Shown piece by piece: positions 51,754-60,641 of a stretch of 64,000 nucleotides of DNA. Under the pieces are notes generated by a model. The model was not told the origin of the DNA and made no database searches. It saw only the letters and a list, made by a program, of their open reading frames with translations. The translations under genes and the position numbers were made by a program. The DNA is taken from positions 1-64,000 of the forward strand of contig CALFJG010000007.1 in NCBI GenBank assembly GCA_937877625.1. The letters run 5' to 3'. How positions within the stretch are numbered: the stretch's first letter is position 1; each line of letters starts with the position of its first letter. This DNA comes from an uncultured Prevotellaceae bacterium (GTDB taxonomy: Bacteria > Bacteroidota > Bacteroidia > Bacteroidales > Bacteroidaceae).

Positions 51754-52347
51754 TTAATCTTTTTTATCTTCTGTTTCCTTTTTGACTTCAACGGTCAAAT
51801 CTTCTTTCACAAACATTTTATAGTAGTCACCGTAGCATTCCATTCGCTGGATATAAATAGGCAATTCCTCCCCAATCTTTTCGAACTGCTTCTGTAGGTT
51901 CTCCACGTAAGGCCGAATGGACTCTTTCTGATTCTGTTCTTTTAAGCTCGTCCATTTTTCGTTACCATTTTCGTCTTTGACATAGCCATATGGGTTCAAT
52001 TTAACGTAGCCTTGCTCCACGTTGTCGATAAAGTTCTGCAGCAATATACGTTTGACATTATCCATATTACCCAGCACGAGATTCTTTCTTATGTATCTGG
52101 CCATTTGTCCCTTTGTTTCAAACGTTGTCTCGCAGGAAAGGGTTTTCTTTAAAGCCTGCACGTCATTAGTCATGCCCCAAATCTTGAAGAATAGGATAAT
52201 CTGAAGGATTCCCCATACAATCATAATAATGCCCATAAACGTAAGCCATCCAGGCAATTCAAAACTTGGCGAGGAATAGTAACCATAATAGGCAAAGCTG
52301 CTCGAAGCAGCCGCCATTGAAATTGATAAAACGAATAATCTCTTCAT
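51754..52347 (-). CDS. Hypothetical membrane protein in an AT-rich orphan pair
   Basis: The 197-residue protein has a signal-like N-terminus (MKRLFVLSISMAAASSSFA), then one strong TM segment at about 34-58 (LTFMGIIMIVWGILQIILFFK) and a charged, helical cytosolic or periplasmic C-terminal region (LKKTLSCETTFETKGQMARYIRKNL and IRPYVENLQKQFEKIGEEL). I recognise no family. It starts 20 nt past the stop of the upstream orphan gene, and its first 14 codons and leader are almost identical to that gene's. The AT content is visibly higher than in neighbouring genes, a sign of recent arrival. Confidence 0.7.
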   Translation of the reverse strand: MKRLFVLSISMAAASSSFAYYGYYSSPSFELPGWLTFMGIIMIVWGILQIILFFKIWGMTNDVQALKKTLSCETTFETKGQMARYIRKNLVLGNMDNVKRILLQNFIDNVEQGYVKLNPYGYVKDENGNEKWTSLKEQNQKESIRPYVENLQKQFEKIGEELPIYIQRMECYGDYYKMFVKEDLTVEVKKETEDKKD

Positions 52348-53137
52348 AACCTATAGATTTTAATAAATTAGTCTCTAAACAAATCAAGCGAACAAGCATG
52401 CACGTATTTTCCTATGTATGCATCTTCTTCAGGTGTCAGGTTCTCAGTCGCGTTCTTGAATGAAGCAATGTTTTCGTCCGTCTCTGCCGACTTGCCATTC
52501 TTCAAAATCCCTTCGAAACTCCTGCGCCAAATCACGATAGCGTTTTGCACGTTGTCACTAACCTTAGGTAGTGGAGAAGTTGACAAGGCAACGACATTGA
52601 ACTTATAATGGGGATAGCTGAACTGTAAATCTTTGTCGCCCCATGAAGCGTTAGCGGCTTTGCATTTGGAAGTGACCGCAATTGCTCCATCAACATAAAC
52701 GGTGCTATAATTGGATAAGCCCTTAACAATCTGGTAGAGGCTGTCACTTTCAAGGCTGTCTTTGTGAACGATGTGGCTACATTCAAGTGTTATCTCGAAA
52801 TAATTTTCTGGCTTAATCTCAACCCAAAATTCAACGACTTTTGAATCTCGTACATCGCGTGCGGTAATGTTATTGATATGTCCCTTAAGGTTGTTGAACA
52901 CGCCTACGCTGTCTTGTAGTACCACAAGGCCATCCTCGCGCTCCTGCCAGAGTTCGTCACGCTGGATGGAGTTGCCAACATTGTAATCCTTTCCTTTGTA
53001 CTGCTGTAGATACTCAACAAGCGGATTTTTCCTTTCCTCGTTTAGAGATGTATGGGAATTTCTTGACTCACAAGATGTAAGCAGAACAACTACCATTGAA
53101 ATTGAAAGAAAAACGAATAATCTCTTCATAACCTATA
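52314..53137. repeat. Shared 42-45 bp leader of two unrelated orphan genes
   Basis: Positions 52314-52355 and 53093-53137 are nearly identical, differing by one 3-nt insertion and a few bases. Each covers about 10 nt before the ATG plus the first 11-12 codons (MKRLFV...SIS) of an orphan gene on the minus strand. The rest of the two genes is unrelated, so only the translation start and signal-peptide part is shared. Confidence 0.7.
52368..53129 (-). CDS. Hypothetical lipoprotein in an AT-rich orphan pair
   Basis: The 253-residue protein has a lipobox at about Cys20 (LLTSCESRN) and no other family I can name. It contains a mixed alpha/beta middle (VEFWVEIKPENYFEITLECSH, TVYVDGAIAVTS, YPHYKFNVVALSTSP) and a C-terminal helix (NATENLTPEEDAYIGKYVHAC). 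It is probably co-transcribed with the next orphan gene 20 nt away. Its first codons match that gene's, the only similarity between the two proteins. Base composition differs from flanking lptB and the DPP IV gene. Confidence 0.7.
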   Translation of the reverse strand: MKRLFVFLSISMVVVLLTSCESRNSHTSLNEERKNPLVEYLQQYKGKDYNVGNSIQRDELWQEREDGLVVLQDSVGVFNNLKGHINNITARDVRDSKVVEFWVEIKPENYFEITLECSHIVHKDSLESDSLYQIVKGLSNYSTVYVDGAIAVTSKCKAANASWGDKDLQFSYPHYKFNVVALSTSPLPKVSDNVQNAIVIWRRSFEGILKNGKSAETDENIASFKNATENLTPEEDAYIGKYVHACSLDLFRD

Positions 53138-53174
53138 TATTTATATGTGTGAGAAGTATAATTGTTGTATGCGG

Positions 53175-54023
53175 CTACTCAAAGATGTCTTTTTGCTGGC
53201 CCATCAATTGGAAATCTTTTTTACGCAATGTAAAACTATTGGTGAGATACTTATCGCGCACGGTCTGGTTGGTAGCCAACTCTTCGGGTGTGCCGTGGAA
53301 GAGGATACGTCCCTCAAAAAGCAGATACGCGCGCTCGGTGATACAGAGTGTTTCTTCTACGTTGTGGTCGGTGATAAGGATGCCGATATTGCGGTCTTTG
53401 AGTTTCCAAACGATGTATTGGATGTCCTCCACGGCAATAGGGTCAACGCCTGCAAAAGGCTCGTCAAGCATTATAAACTTAGGGTCGATGGCCAGGCAAC
53501 GGGCTATCTCGGTGCGTCGTCGTTCTCCTCCCGAAAGGCGGTCGCCGGTGTTTTTGCGCACTTTCTCAAGTCTGAACTCTTTGATGAGACTCTCCAATTT
53601 GTCGCGGCGGTAGTCCTTTGGCTTGCCCGTCATTTCAAGAACCGACATGATATTGTCCTCCACGCTCATCTTGCGAAACACGCTGGCCTCCTGCGCCAGA
53701 TAGCCTATGCCGGCTTGTGCACGCTTGTAAACGGGATAGTCGGTGATATCCTTGTCGTTAAGGTAGATATGTCCGGCATTGGGTACGATAAGGCCGGTGG
53801 TCATATAGAACGACGTGGTCTTGCCGGCACCGTTCGGCCCGAGCAGGCCTACAATCTCGCCTTGCTTCACATCGAACGACACGTTGTTCACCACCGTGCG
53901 CTTGCCATAACGCTTCACTAAGCCCTCGGTGCGAAGTGTCATACACTCCACGGGGGCTGGTGGGCTGACGAGGCTGTGTGTCTGCGGTGTTTCTTCGGGG
54001 AGTTGTGGCTGACGGTCAGACAT
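53175..54023 (-). CDS. lptB: Lipopolysaccharide export ABC transporter ATPase
   Basis: The 282-residue ATPase powers LPS transport through LptFG. ABC motifs: Walker [11 protein letters not shown]-loop LAQE, signature [13 protein letters not shown], Walker [11 protein letters not shown] and H-loop ITDHN, with the LptB-typical [13 protein letters not shown] end. ATG 54023 overlaps the acyl ligase stop (54016) by 8 nt, suggesting translational coupling; ATG 53942 is an alternative start giving the conserved core ([13 protein letters not shown]). The N-terminal about 28 residues are a Pro-rich extension. Confidence 0.92.
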   Translation of the reverse strand: MSDRQPQLPEETPQTHSLVSPPAPVECMTLRTEGLVKRYGKRTVVNNVSFDVKQGEIVGLLGPNGAGKTTSFYMTTGLIVPNAGHIYLNDKDITDYPVYKRAQAGIGYLAQEASVFRKMSVEDNIMSVLEMTGKPKDYRRDKLESLIKEFRLEKVRKNTGDRLSGGERRRTEIARCLAIDPKFIMLDEPFAGVDPIAVEDIQYIVWKLKDRNIGILITDHNVEETLCITERAYLLFEGRILFHGTPEELATNQTVRDKYLTNSFTLRKKDFQLMGQQKDIFE

Positions 54024-55749
54024 CTTCGTTGATATAAAGGAAACGCTTGATGCTGCGCTTCGGCGTTTTCTCAAATTCGTGCTCGTAGATGCGTATGCCA
54101 GCAATCTTTTGGTAGGAGGGTACGAGGTTGTTGAGCTCTTGGCGGTTGTGCTCCATCTGTTCTGCCACTGTAGCTTGGTCTAAACCGTCGCGCTGTGCCT
54201 CATCGTAGTCGGGGTGGATAAGGGCATAGAGCTTCTCGCCTTTTTGTATCACGATGCTCTCGGCTACATAGGGCAGCGTATTGAGCTTGTCCTCTATTTC
54301 CTCGGGATAGATGTTTGTGCCGTTGGCTCCGAGAAGCATATTCTTGCTGCGTCCACGAATAAACACATTCCCGTCTTCGTCAATCACGCCGAGGTCGCCG
54401 GTGTGGTACCAGCCTTCGGTATCGAGTGTGGCGCGGGTGGCTTCTTCGTTTTTGTAGTAGCCGAGCATCACGTTCATACCGCGCACGAGTATCTCGCCTA
54501 CCACGTTCTGCGGGGCGGGGCTATCAATACGCAGTTCCATACGCGGGGCTACCTTGCCGCACGAGCCAGGCACGAAGTCTTTCCAGTCGGCATAGCATAT
54601 AATCGGTGCGCACTCCGTAGCACCGTAACCCACGGTGAAGGGGAAGCCTGTGCGATGCAAGAACTCCTCTATCTCGCTGTTGAACGCGGCTCCACCTACA
54701 ATTACTTCGTAGAACTCTCCACCAAACGCAGCATAAAGTTCTGTACGGATGCGGTCGAGGATTTTTTGTTGGATAAACGGCAGGCGCAGGAGCAACTTCA
54801 TTGAGGGTGCTTCAAGCTTTGGCCACACCATTTTTTTGATTACTTTCTCTATGATGAGCGGCACGCTAATTACGACATTTGGCTTTACCTCGCCGAAGGC
54901 TTTGAAGATGATTTTTGGCGAGGGTACACGGGTAAGGAAAAAGATATGTCCGCCACGGAAGAATTCGTAGAGGAACTCAAAAGACATACCATACATATGT
55001 GCCAAGGGCAGGATGCTCACCACACGGCCTTCGCCTTCGGGGAAGCCTTGATTGAACACCTCGCAGGCAAACTGGTAGTTGCTCCACAAGGCTCTAAAAG
55101 GCACAAGCACGCCTTTTGAACGGCTGGTGGTGCCGCTGGTATAGTTGATTAGGGCGAGGGTTTCTCCGTTCTGACGTTTATAGTGTACGTGTTGCGTGCG
55201 GAAATACTTGGGATACTTCAGCCCGTAGAGTGCGTTAAGACGCTCGCGGGCATCAAAGAGACGCTCGGAGCGACAGACGTGGAGCTGGAAGTCCCATATC
55301 TGAATGATACCTTCAAGTTTAGGCATTTCATCGGGCACGATTTCTTTTACCATTTGGTCGCCCACAAAAAGGATGCGCGCATCGCTATGGTTCACAATGT
55401 CGTGTACCTGTTTGGCCTTAAACTCATGGAGGATAGGCACGGCCACAGCACCGTAGGTCAGCACGGCGAGATAAGCTACAGCCCAATGCGAGCAGTTGCG
55501 TCCGCAGAGGGCTACCTTGTCGCCAGGTTCTAAGCCGGCATTTTCAAAAAGGATATGGAGTTTCTCTATCTTGCGAGCTACGTCTTTATACTGGAACGTC
55601 TCACCTTGATAGTCAGTGAAAGCGTCTTTGTTCCAGTGGCGAACAATGCTGTCTTCTATCAAACCGATAAAGTCCAGCTCGCCTACCTTGTGCTCAAATT
55701 GTGCGTCGTCCGTGAGTTCGTGCGACGCTTTTAAGGCTATATCTATCAT
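54016..55749 (-). CDS. AMP-dependent long-chain fatty-acid--CoA ligase-like protein
   Basis: The 577-residue protein matches the ANL superfamily: [19 protein letters not shown] (P-loop), [21 protein letters not shown] (A5), [13 protein letters not shown] (A7), [23 protein letters not shown] (A8) and the C-terminal lysine region ([12 protein letters not shown]). The catalytic Lys lies near the end. Such enzymes activate fatty acids as acyl-AMP, then acyl-CoA. It is followed by overlapping lptB, so lipid metabolism and LPS export share a transcript. Own promoter at 55790-55819. Confidence 0.92.
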   Translation of the reverse strand: MIDIALKASHELTDDAQFEHKVGELDFIGLIEDSIVRHWNKDAFTDYQGETFQYKDVARKIEKLHILFENAGLEPGDKVALCGRNCSHWAVAYLAVLTYGAVAVPILHEFKAKQVHDIVNHSDARILFVGDQMVKEIVPDEMPKLEGIIQIWDFQLHVCRSERLFDARERLNALYGLKYPKYFRTQHVHYKRQNGETLALINYTSGTTSRSKGVLVPFRALWSNYQFACEVFNQGFPEGEGRVVSILPLAHMYGMSFEFLYEFFRGGHIFFLTRVPSPKIIFKAFGEVKPNVVISVPLIIEKVIKKMVWPKLEAPSMKLLLRLPFIQQKILDRIRTELYAAFGGEFYEVIVGGAAFNSEIEEFLHRTGFPFTVGYGATECAPIICYADWKDFVPGSCGKVAPRMELRIDSPAPQNVVGEILVRGMNVMLGYYKNEEATRATLDTEGWYHTGDLGVIDEDGNVFIRGRSKNMLLGANGTNIYPEEIEDKLNTLPYVAESIVIQKGEKLYALIHPDYDEAQRDGLDQATVAEQMEHNRQELNNLVPSYQKIAGIRIYEHEFEKTPKRSIKRFLYINEDV

Positions 55750-55789
55750 AAGTTGCAGCTAAAAAATGCTCATTTTTGCTTCTCGTGTG

Positions 55790-55819
55790 CAAAAGTAGTG
55801 ATAAAACACAATCTTGCAA
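55790..55819 (-). promoter_or_regulatory. Promoter of the acyl-ligase/lptB transcript
   Basis: On the minus strand TTG (55817-55819), 19 nt, then TACTTTTG (55790-55797). Confidence 0.7.
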
Positions 55820-55966
55820 ACGTCTTTGTTAATTTTTTGCACATATCTTGCGCTTTCTGAGCAAAAACGACACTTTATGCTGCTTTCAGAGCCTTTCTTT
55901 CGGGCTTGGGTATAGGCTGGTGTGTGTTTTGTGGGAGGCAAAGAGTGCTGTGCGTGGCAAATTTGC

Positions 55967-55974
55967 TACTTTTG
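55967..55974 (+). promoter_or_regulatory. -7 box of the receiver/PEP-synthase fusion gene
   Basis: TACTTTTG lies 57 nt before ATG 56031. The in-frame start at 55848 precedes this box, which decides the later start. Confidence 0.55.
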
Positions 55975-56030
55975 CGCGCACGGAGCTACTCCGTATATAT
56001 ATAAGCACCACCGATTTCCTAATTCAGAAA

Positions 56031-59003
56031 ATGAGCCAGATACCCCGCCTCAAGGATGTGGCAATGCAGGACACGCCGTTTGCCGACCTGATGAACCGCC
56101 GCATCTATAACATTATGCTTTTCTCCTCAAAGTACGATGCCTTTATGCTTGAAGACGACGGACGTGTGGACGAAGAGATATTTAACGAGTACACCCACCT
56201 CGGGCTACGCTATCCCCCGCGTTTCACACAGGTAACCACCAAGCACGAAGCCCTGGAACTACTCGGCGAACGAAACTTTGAGCTCATCATTGTGCTGCCC
56301 AATATGGACAAGAAAGACATCTTCGACGATGCCAAAGAACTCAAAGCCAAACACCCCGCCATTCCTATCGTGGTACTTACACCCTTTAGTCGCGAAGTGA
56401 CACGACGCATCCAACAAGACACCCTCACAGGCATTGACTACGTTTTTTCGTGGCTGGGCGACCCACAACTCCTGGTAGCTATTGTCAAGCTCATAGAGGA
56501 TAAATGGAACGCGCCTCACGACTGCGCCAGCGTGGGGGTGCAGATAATTCTCTTGGTAGAGGACAGTGTGCGTTTCTACAGCAGTGCGCTCACCCATCTA
56601 TTCCGTTATGTGCTTGAGCAGAGCCAGTTTTTCGCCGGTGAAGCCCTCAACGAGCAGCTCAAAACGATGCGTATGCGCGGACGCCCCAAGGTGATGCTCG
56701 CACGCAGCTACGAGGAAGCCGTGGCACTCTATGAGCTCTATAAAGACCGCATTCTTGGTGTAGTGAGCGATATGAGTTTTGGTATGGGTGGGCGCAAAGA
56801 TCCCGAAGCGGGCTATAAGTTGGGACAATACATACGCCGAACCGACCGCTTCCTGCCCATCATCTTTGAAAGCAACGAAGAGCGCACACGCGCCTTGGCT
56901 GCCGACCTTGATGCCGACTTTATCAGCAAAAACAGCAAGGCCTATCCTCAAGACCTCCGGCGTGCCGTGAGGCGCGGCTTCGGTTTCGGCGACTTTATCG
57001 TCACCGACCCCGCCACCGGGCAGGAGTTGATGCACCTCAAAACACTCAAGGACCTACAGCACAACGTCTTTTCCATCCCCGATGATGCTATGCGCTACCA
57101 TCTGCGCCACAACCATTTCTCGCGCTTCTTCTTTTCGCGCGCTATGTTCCCGCCGGCCGTGATACTCAAACACGTGGACGTAGATGAATATCAAGACATG
57201 AACGAGGCACGCCAATTGGTATTCGACTTAATAATGAACTATCGGCGACTAAAGAACGAGGGCGTTCTGGCCAACTACCGTCAGGATATGTTTGATGAGT
57301 ACAGCCATTTTGCTCGAATGGGACGCGGCTCGCTCGGCGGCAAGGGACGCGGCCTGGCTTTCATAGCACAGATGCTGCGGCGCTACCCGCGCTTAGAGAC
57401 GGACAACATGACCGTGCGCATACCCAAAACCGTAGTGATATGCACCGACCATTTCGACACCTTTATGGAGCAAGGCGCACTATATGACATCGCCCTCTCC
57501 GATGCCTCCGACGAGGAGTTGCTCAGTGCTTTTGAAGCCGTGCCACTACCCGACATGCTTGTGAGCGACCTGCGCTCCTACCTGCAATTCGTGAGCCATC
57601 CCGTAGCCGTGCGCTCCAGCAGTGTACTCGAAGATGCCCACTATCAGCCGTTCGCAGGTGTTTACGCCACGTATATGGTGCCTGTGGGTAACGACAAGGA
57701 AGTGGCACTCGAGGCTCTTTGCAAGGCCGTGAAAGCCGTTTATGCCAGTGTGTTCTACCACGACAGCAAGGCATATATGCAAGCCACACAAAATGTCATC
57801 GACCAAGAAAAGATGGCCGTGGTGTTGCAGGAGGTGGTAGGCACGGCGCACGACACGCTCTTCTACCCCACCCTCTCGGGCGTGGCGCGCTCGCTGAATT
57901 TTTACCCCATAGGCCAAGAGAAAGCCGAGGACGGCGTGGCCTCCGTAGCCCTGGGGCTGGGAAAATACATCGTGGACGGCGGCGTGACACTGAAATTCTC
58001 GCCCGCCCACCCACGCCACGTGCTTCAACTCAGTAGCACCGATATGGCACTGCGCGAGACACAACGTCGCTTCTGCGCCTTAGACCTGACACAAAGCGGC
58101 GTAGAACCCGGACGAGACGACGGCTATAACTTACGCTCCGTAGCAGTACGCGATGCCGTCCCCACACAACCTCAACCCGCCACCGACAAGACGCTAAAAT
58201 ACATCTTCTCCACCTACGACCCCGACAGTGATATGCTCTGGGAAGGTGTGGCCGGACGCGGGCGAAAAGTGGTGACGTTTGCAAACATCCTGCAGCACGA
58301 CGCATTCCCTCTGGCCAACACGGTGAGTAAGCTCTTAGAGATAGGACAAAAAGAGATGGGACGACCCGTCGAAATAGAGTTTGCTATGAACATACGCCCA
58401 GATGGACAGGTGGCAGACTTCTACCTCTTGCAGATACGCCCCATTGTGGACAGCAAACAACGTGTGGAAGAAGATCTCAGCCTCATTCCCGATACCGACA
58501 CGATTATCTCCAGCCACAGCGTCTTAGGAAATGGTATCGTTGCCGACGTAAACACCCTGGTATATGTGAAGAGCGATGCCTTCGATGCAGCCAACAATCC
58601 GCAGATAGCCACAGAAATAGCCGCCATCAACGACCGTTTGTTAAGAGAGGAACGTGGCTATGTACTCGTGGGGCCAGGACGCTGGGGGAGCAGCGATCCG
58701 TGGCTCGGCATCCCTGTGAAGTGGTCGCACATCTGCGGAGCACGCGTCATTGTGGAACAGGGACTGAAAGGCTATCAGGTAGATCCCAGCCAGGGCACAC
58801 ACTTTTTCCAAAACCTCACCAGCTTCGGCGTAGGCTATTTTACCATCAACCCCTTTCGCGGCGACGGCTGTTTCGACGAGGCGTTGCTCAACGCACTACC
58901 TGCTGAGGAAGAAACGCCACACGTGCGTGTGGTGAGGCTCAAAGACCCCTGCGTCATAAAGATGGACGGACGACGCGGACGCGGAGTGGTGATGAAGCCA
59001 TAG
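56031..59003 (+). CDS. Receiver-like domains fused to a PEP-synthase-type ATP-grasp domain
   Basis: The 990-residue protein joins two receiver-like regions to a PPDK/PEP-synthase nucleotide domain. The first region (about 25-150: IMLFSSKYDAFMLEDDG, LIIVLPNMDKKDIFDDAKEL, IVVLTPFSREVT) and the second (about 170-300: QIILLVEDSVRFYSS, GVVSDMSFGMGG with a candidate phospho-acceptor Asp) have receiver-like strand-helix order. The rest (about 430-930) has the PPDK N-domain: RGSLGGKGRGLAFI, PVAVRSSSVLEDAHYQPFAGVYATY and PVEIEFAMN...LQIRPIV. No phosphohistidine swivelling domain (TGGxTSHxA) or PEP-binding barrel follows, so complete PEP synthesis is not possible here. Its phosphoryl acceptor is unknown; it lies upstream of pdxJ. 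Confidence 0.83.
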   Translation: MSQIPRLKDVAMQDTPFADLMNRRIYNIMLFSSKYDAFMLEDDGRVDEEIFNEYTHLGLRYPPRFTQVTTKHEALELLGERNFELIIVLPNMDKKDIFDDAKELKAKHPAIPIVVLTPFSREVTRRIQQDTLTGIDYVFSWLGDPQLLVAIVKLIEDKWNAPHDCASVGVQIILLVEDSVRFYSSALTHLFRYVLEQSQFFAGEALNEQLKTMRMRGRPKVMLARSYEEAVALYELYKDRILGVVSDMSFGMGGRKDPEAGYKLGQYIRRTDRFLPIIFESNEERTRALAADLDADFISKNSKAYPQDLRRAVRRGFGFGDFIVTDPATGQELMHLKTLKDLQHNVFSIPDDAMRYHLRHNHFSRFFFSRAMFPPAVILKHVDVDEYQDMNEARQLVFDLIMNYRRLKNEGVLANYRQDMFDEYSHFARMGRGSLGGKGRGLAFIAQMLRRYPRLETDNMTVRIPKTVVICTDHFDTFMEQGALYDIALSDASDEELLSAFEAVPLPDMLVSDLRSYLQFVSHPVAVRSSSVLEDAHYQPFAGVYATYMVPVGNDKEVALEALCKAVKAVYASVFYHDSKAYMQATQNVIDQEKMAVVLQEVVGTAHDTLFYPTLSGVARSLNFYPIGQEKAEDGVASVALGLGKYIVDGGVTLKFSPAHPRHVLQLSSTDMALRETQRRFCALDLTQSGVEPGRDDGYNLRSVAVRDAVPTQPQPATDKTLKYIFSTYDPDSDMLWEGVAGRGRKVVTFANILQHDAFPLANTVSKLLEIGQKEMGRPVEIEFAMNIRPDGQVADFYLLQIRPIVDSKQRVEEDLSLIPDTDTIISSHSVLGNGIVADVNTLVYVKSDAFDAANNPQIATEIAAINDRLLREERGYVLVGPGRWGSSDPWLGIPVKWSHICGARVIVEQGLKGYQVDPSQGTHFFQNLTSFGVGYFTINPFRGDGCFDEALLNALPAEEETPHVRVVRLKDPCVIKMDGRRGRGVVMKP

Positions 59004-59096
59004 AAAAACCTTTATTTGCAGCGGCTATAAGACGGAAGGAGTTTACGTTGCAGGCATAATCTTCTTAACCTATATCCCCTATTTTTAGAAAAAGCG

Positions 59097-59104
59097 TACC
59101 TTTG
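59097..59104 (+). promoter_or_regulatory. -7 box of the pdxJ promoter
   Basis: TACCTTTG lies 20 nt before the pdxJ ATG, so the leader is very short. Confidence 0.5.
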
Positions 59105-59124
59105 CCGCAAATCCAGTAAAAAGC

Positions 59125-59838
59125 ATGACACGTCTCAGCGTAAACATAAACAAAATCGCCACCCTGCGCAACGCACGCGGAGGTAACAACCCCGACCTCT
59201 TGGCCGCTGCACTCGACATAGAACGTTTCGGCGCACAAGGTATCACCGTCCACCCACGCCCCGACGAGCGCCATATTCGTCGCAGCGATGTTGTGGAACT
59301 CGCCCCGCGCCTCAGCACCGAGTTCAATATTGAAGGTTTTCCCTCCAACGACTTCTGCCAACTGATAGAGGAGGTACGCCCCGACCAAGTGACACTTGTA
59401 CCCGACACCCCCCAACAACTCACCAGCAACCACGGATGGAACACAAAGCAGAACCTTTCGCAACTCACCGACATCGTCTGCCGCTTCCACCAATCAGGCA
59501 TACGCACCAGCATCTTTATTGATGCCACTACCGAGATGGCCGAATATGCAGCCCAAACAGGTACCGACCGCGTAGAACTCTACACCGAGCCCTACGCCGC
59601 AGCCTACCCCCTGTCGCCCGCCAACGCCATCGCACCCTTTGTGGAAACAGCAAACTACTGCAAAGCACTCGGCCTCGGCCTTAACGCCGGACACGACCTC
59701 AGCCTGCAAAACCTTGCTTTCTTTGCGCAGGAAATACCGTTCCTCGATGAGGTGAGCATCGGACACGCCCTAATTTGCGACGCACTCTATCTCGGACTGA
59801 AAGAAACGATACGCCGTTATCGCCAATGCCTCTCGTAG
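59125..59838 (+). CDS. pdxJ: Pyridoxine 5'-phosphate synthase
   Basis: The 237-residue TIM-barrel enzyme condenses 3-hydroxy-1-aminoacetone phosphate and deoxyxylulose phosphate into pyridoxine phosphate. Motifs: [31 protein letters not shown] (catalytic His/Arg), [38 protein letters not shown] and [29 protein letters not shown]. Its length is typical. A DJ-1 family gene follows after 53 nt. Confidence 0.97.
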   Translation: MTRLSVNINKIATLRNARGGNNPDLLAAALDIERFGAQGITVHPRPDERHIRRSDVVELAPRLSTEFNIEGFPSNDFCQLIEEVRPDQVTLVPDTPQQLTSNHGWNTKQNLSQLTDIVCRFHQSGIRTSIFIDATTEMAEYAAQTGTDRVELYTEPYAAAYPLSPANAIAPFVETANYCKALGLGLNAGHDLSLQNLAFFAQEIPFLDEVSIGHALICDALYLGLKETIRRYRQCLS

Positions 59839-59891
59839 CACGACTCTACAACAACTAATTCATAGAACACCAAACCTAAACACCTCCTACT

Positions 59892-60437
59892 ATGCTCTAT
59901 CTCCTTTTAGCCAATGGTTTTGAAGAAGTGGAAGCCCTCGGCACAGTAGATTTCCTGCGTCGGTGTGGACTCAACGTACTAATGGGTTCTATCACCGGAC
60001 GACGAATGGTCACCGGCACACACCAAATTCCCGTTATGGCCGACTGCCTCTTGCGCCACAGCAACATAGGAAACAGCGACGGCATCATCCTTCCCGGCGG
60101 TATGCCCGGGGCTGAAAACTTACGCAAGAACAACACCGTGGAACGCTCCGTACGCACGCTTTTTGATACAAACAAACTCGTGGCCGCCATCTGTGCCGCA
60201 CCGATGGTATTAGGGCATTGCGGCATACTCAACGGACGCAATGCCACTTGCTATCCAGGCTTTGAAACGTGGTTACACGGCGCAAACGTGTGTAAAGAAC
60301 AAAACGTAGTGGAAGATGGAAACATCATCACCGCACGCGGGCCGGCCTTCACCTTCCAGTTCGCAGCAGCCATCGCACGACGTTTTGTGAACGAAGACGT
60401 GGTAAACCAAGTAACGCAAGGAATGCTCTTCCAATAA
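59892..60437 (+). CDS. DJ-1/PfpI family protein
   Basis: The 181-residue cytosolic protein has the DJ-1 fold: LLANGFEEVEALGTVDFLRR with the conserved Glu, DGIILPGGMPGAENL and the nucleophile-elbow Cys in LVAAICAAPMVLG (about residue 100). The family includes glyoxalase III, protein deglycases and chaperones; YajL/ThiJ-type members resemble this one most. No signal peptide. Its activity here cannot be decided from sequence. It lies between pdxJ and recG, probably with pdxJ in a transcript. Confidence 0.88.
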   Translation: MLYLLLANGFEEVEALGTVDFLRRCGLNVLMGSITGRRMVTGTHQIPVMADCLLRHSNIGNSDGIILPGGMPGAENLRKNNTVERSVRTLFDTNKLVAAICAAPMVLGHCGILNGRNATCYPGFETWLHGANVCKEQNVVEDGNIITARGPAFTFQFAAAIARRFVNEDVVNQVTQGMLFQ

Positions 60438-60641
60438 AGAACAAAACAAGGAGGCTTTTCACCCACCCACACACAACGAATTTGCTTTGTTACACCGTGG
60501 CAACAATAAGTCCGACGTCGTTTAAGGGGTGTCCTATTGATACGCTTTGTCAGATTTCTGAACAAAAAGAGCCAGAAAGATGACAAAAGGCTTAAAGGCC
60601 CGCCAACGTCAAACTAAACCGTGGGATTTAACAGTGTTCCT

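Noticed and set aside
51421..51897. Plus-strand open frame of about 158 codons upstream of the orphan pair
   Set aside because: It crosses a GC-rich palindrome and overlaps an opposite-strand gene; no protein-like features. It reads as a repeat translated by chance.
60438..60641. Possible small RNA or gene between the DJ-1 family gene and recG
   Set aside because: No promoter, hairpin or coding signal stands out in the 204 bp.
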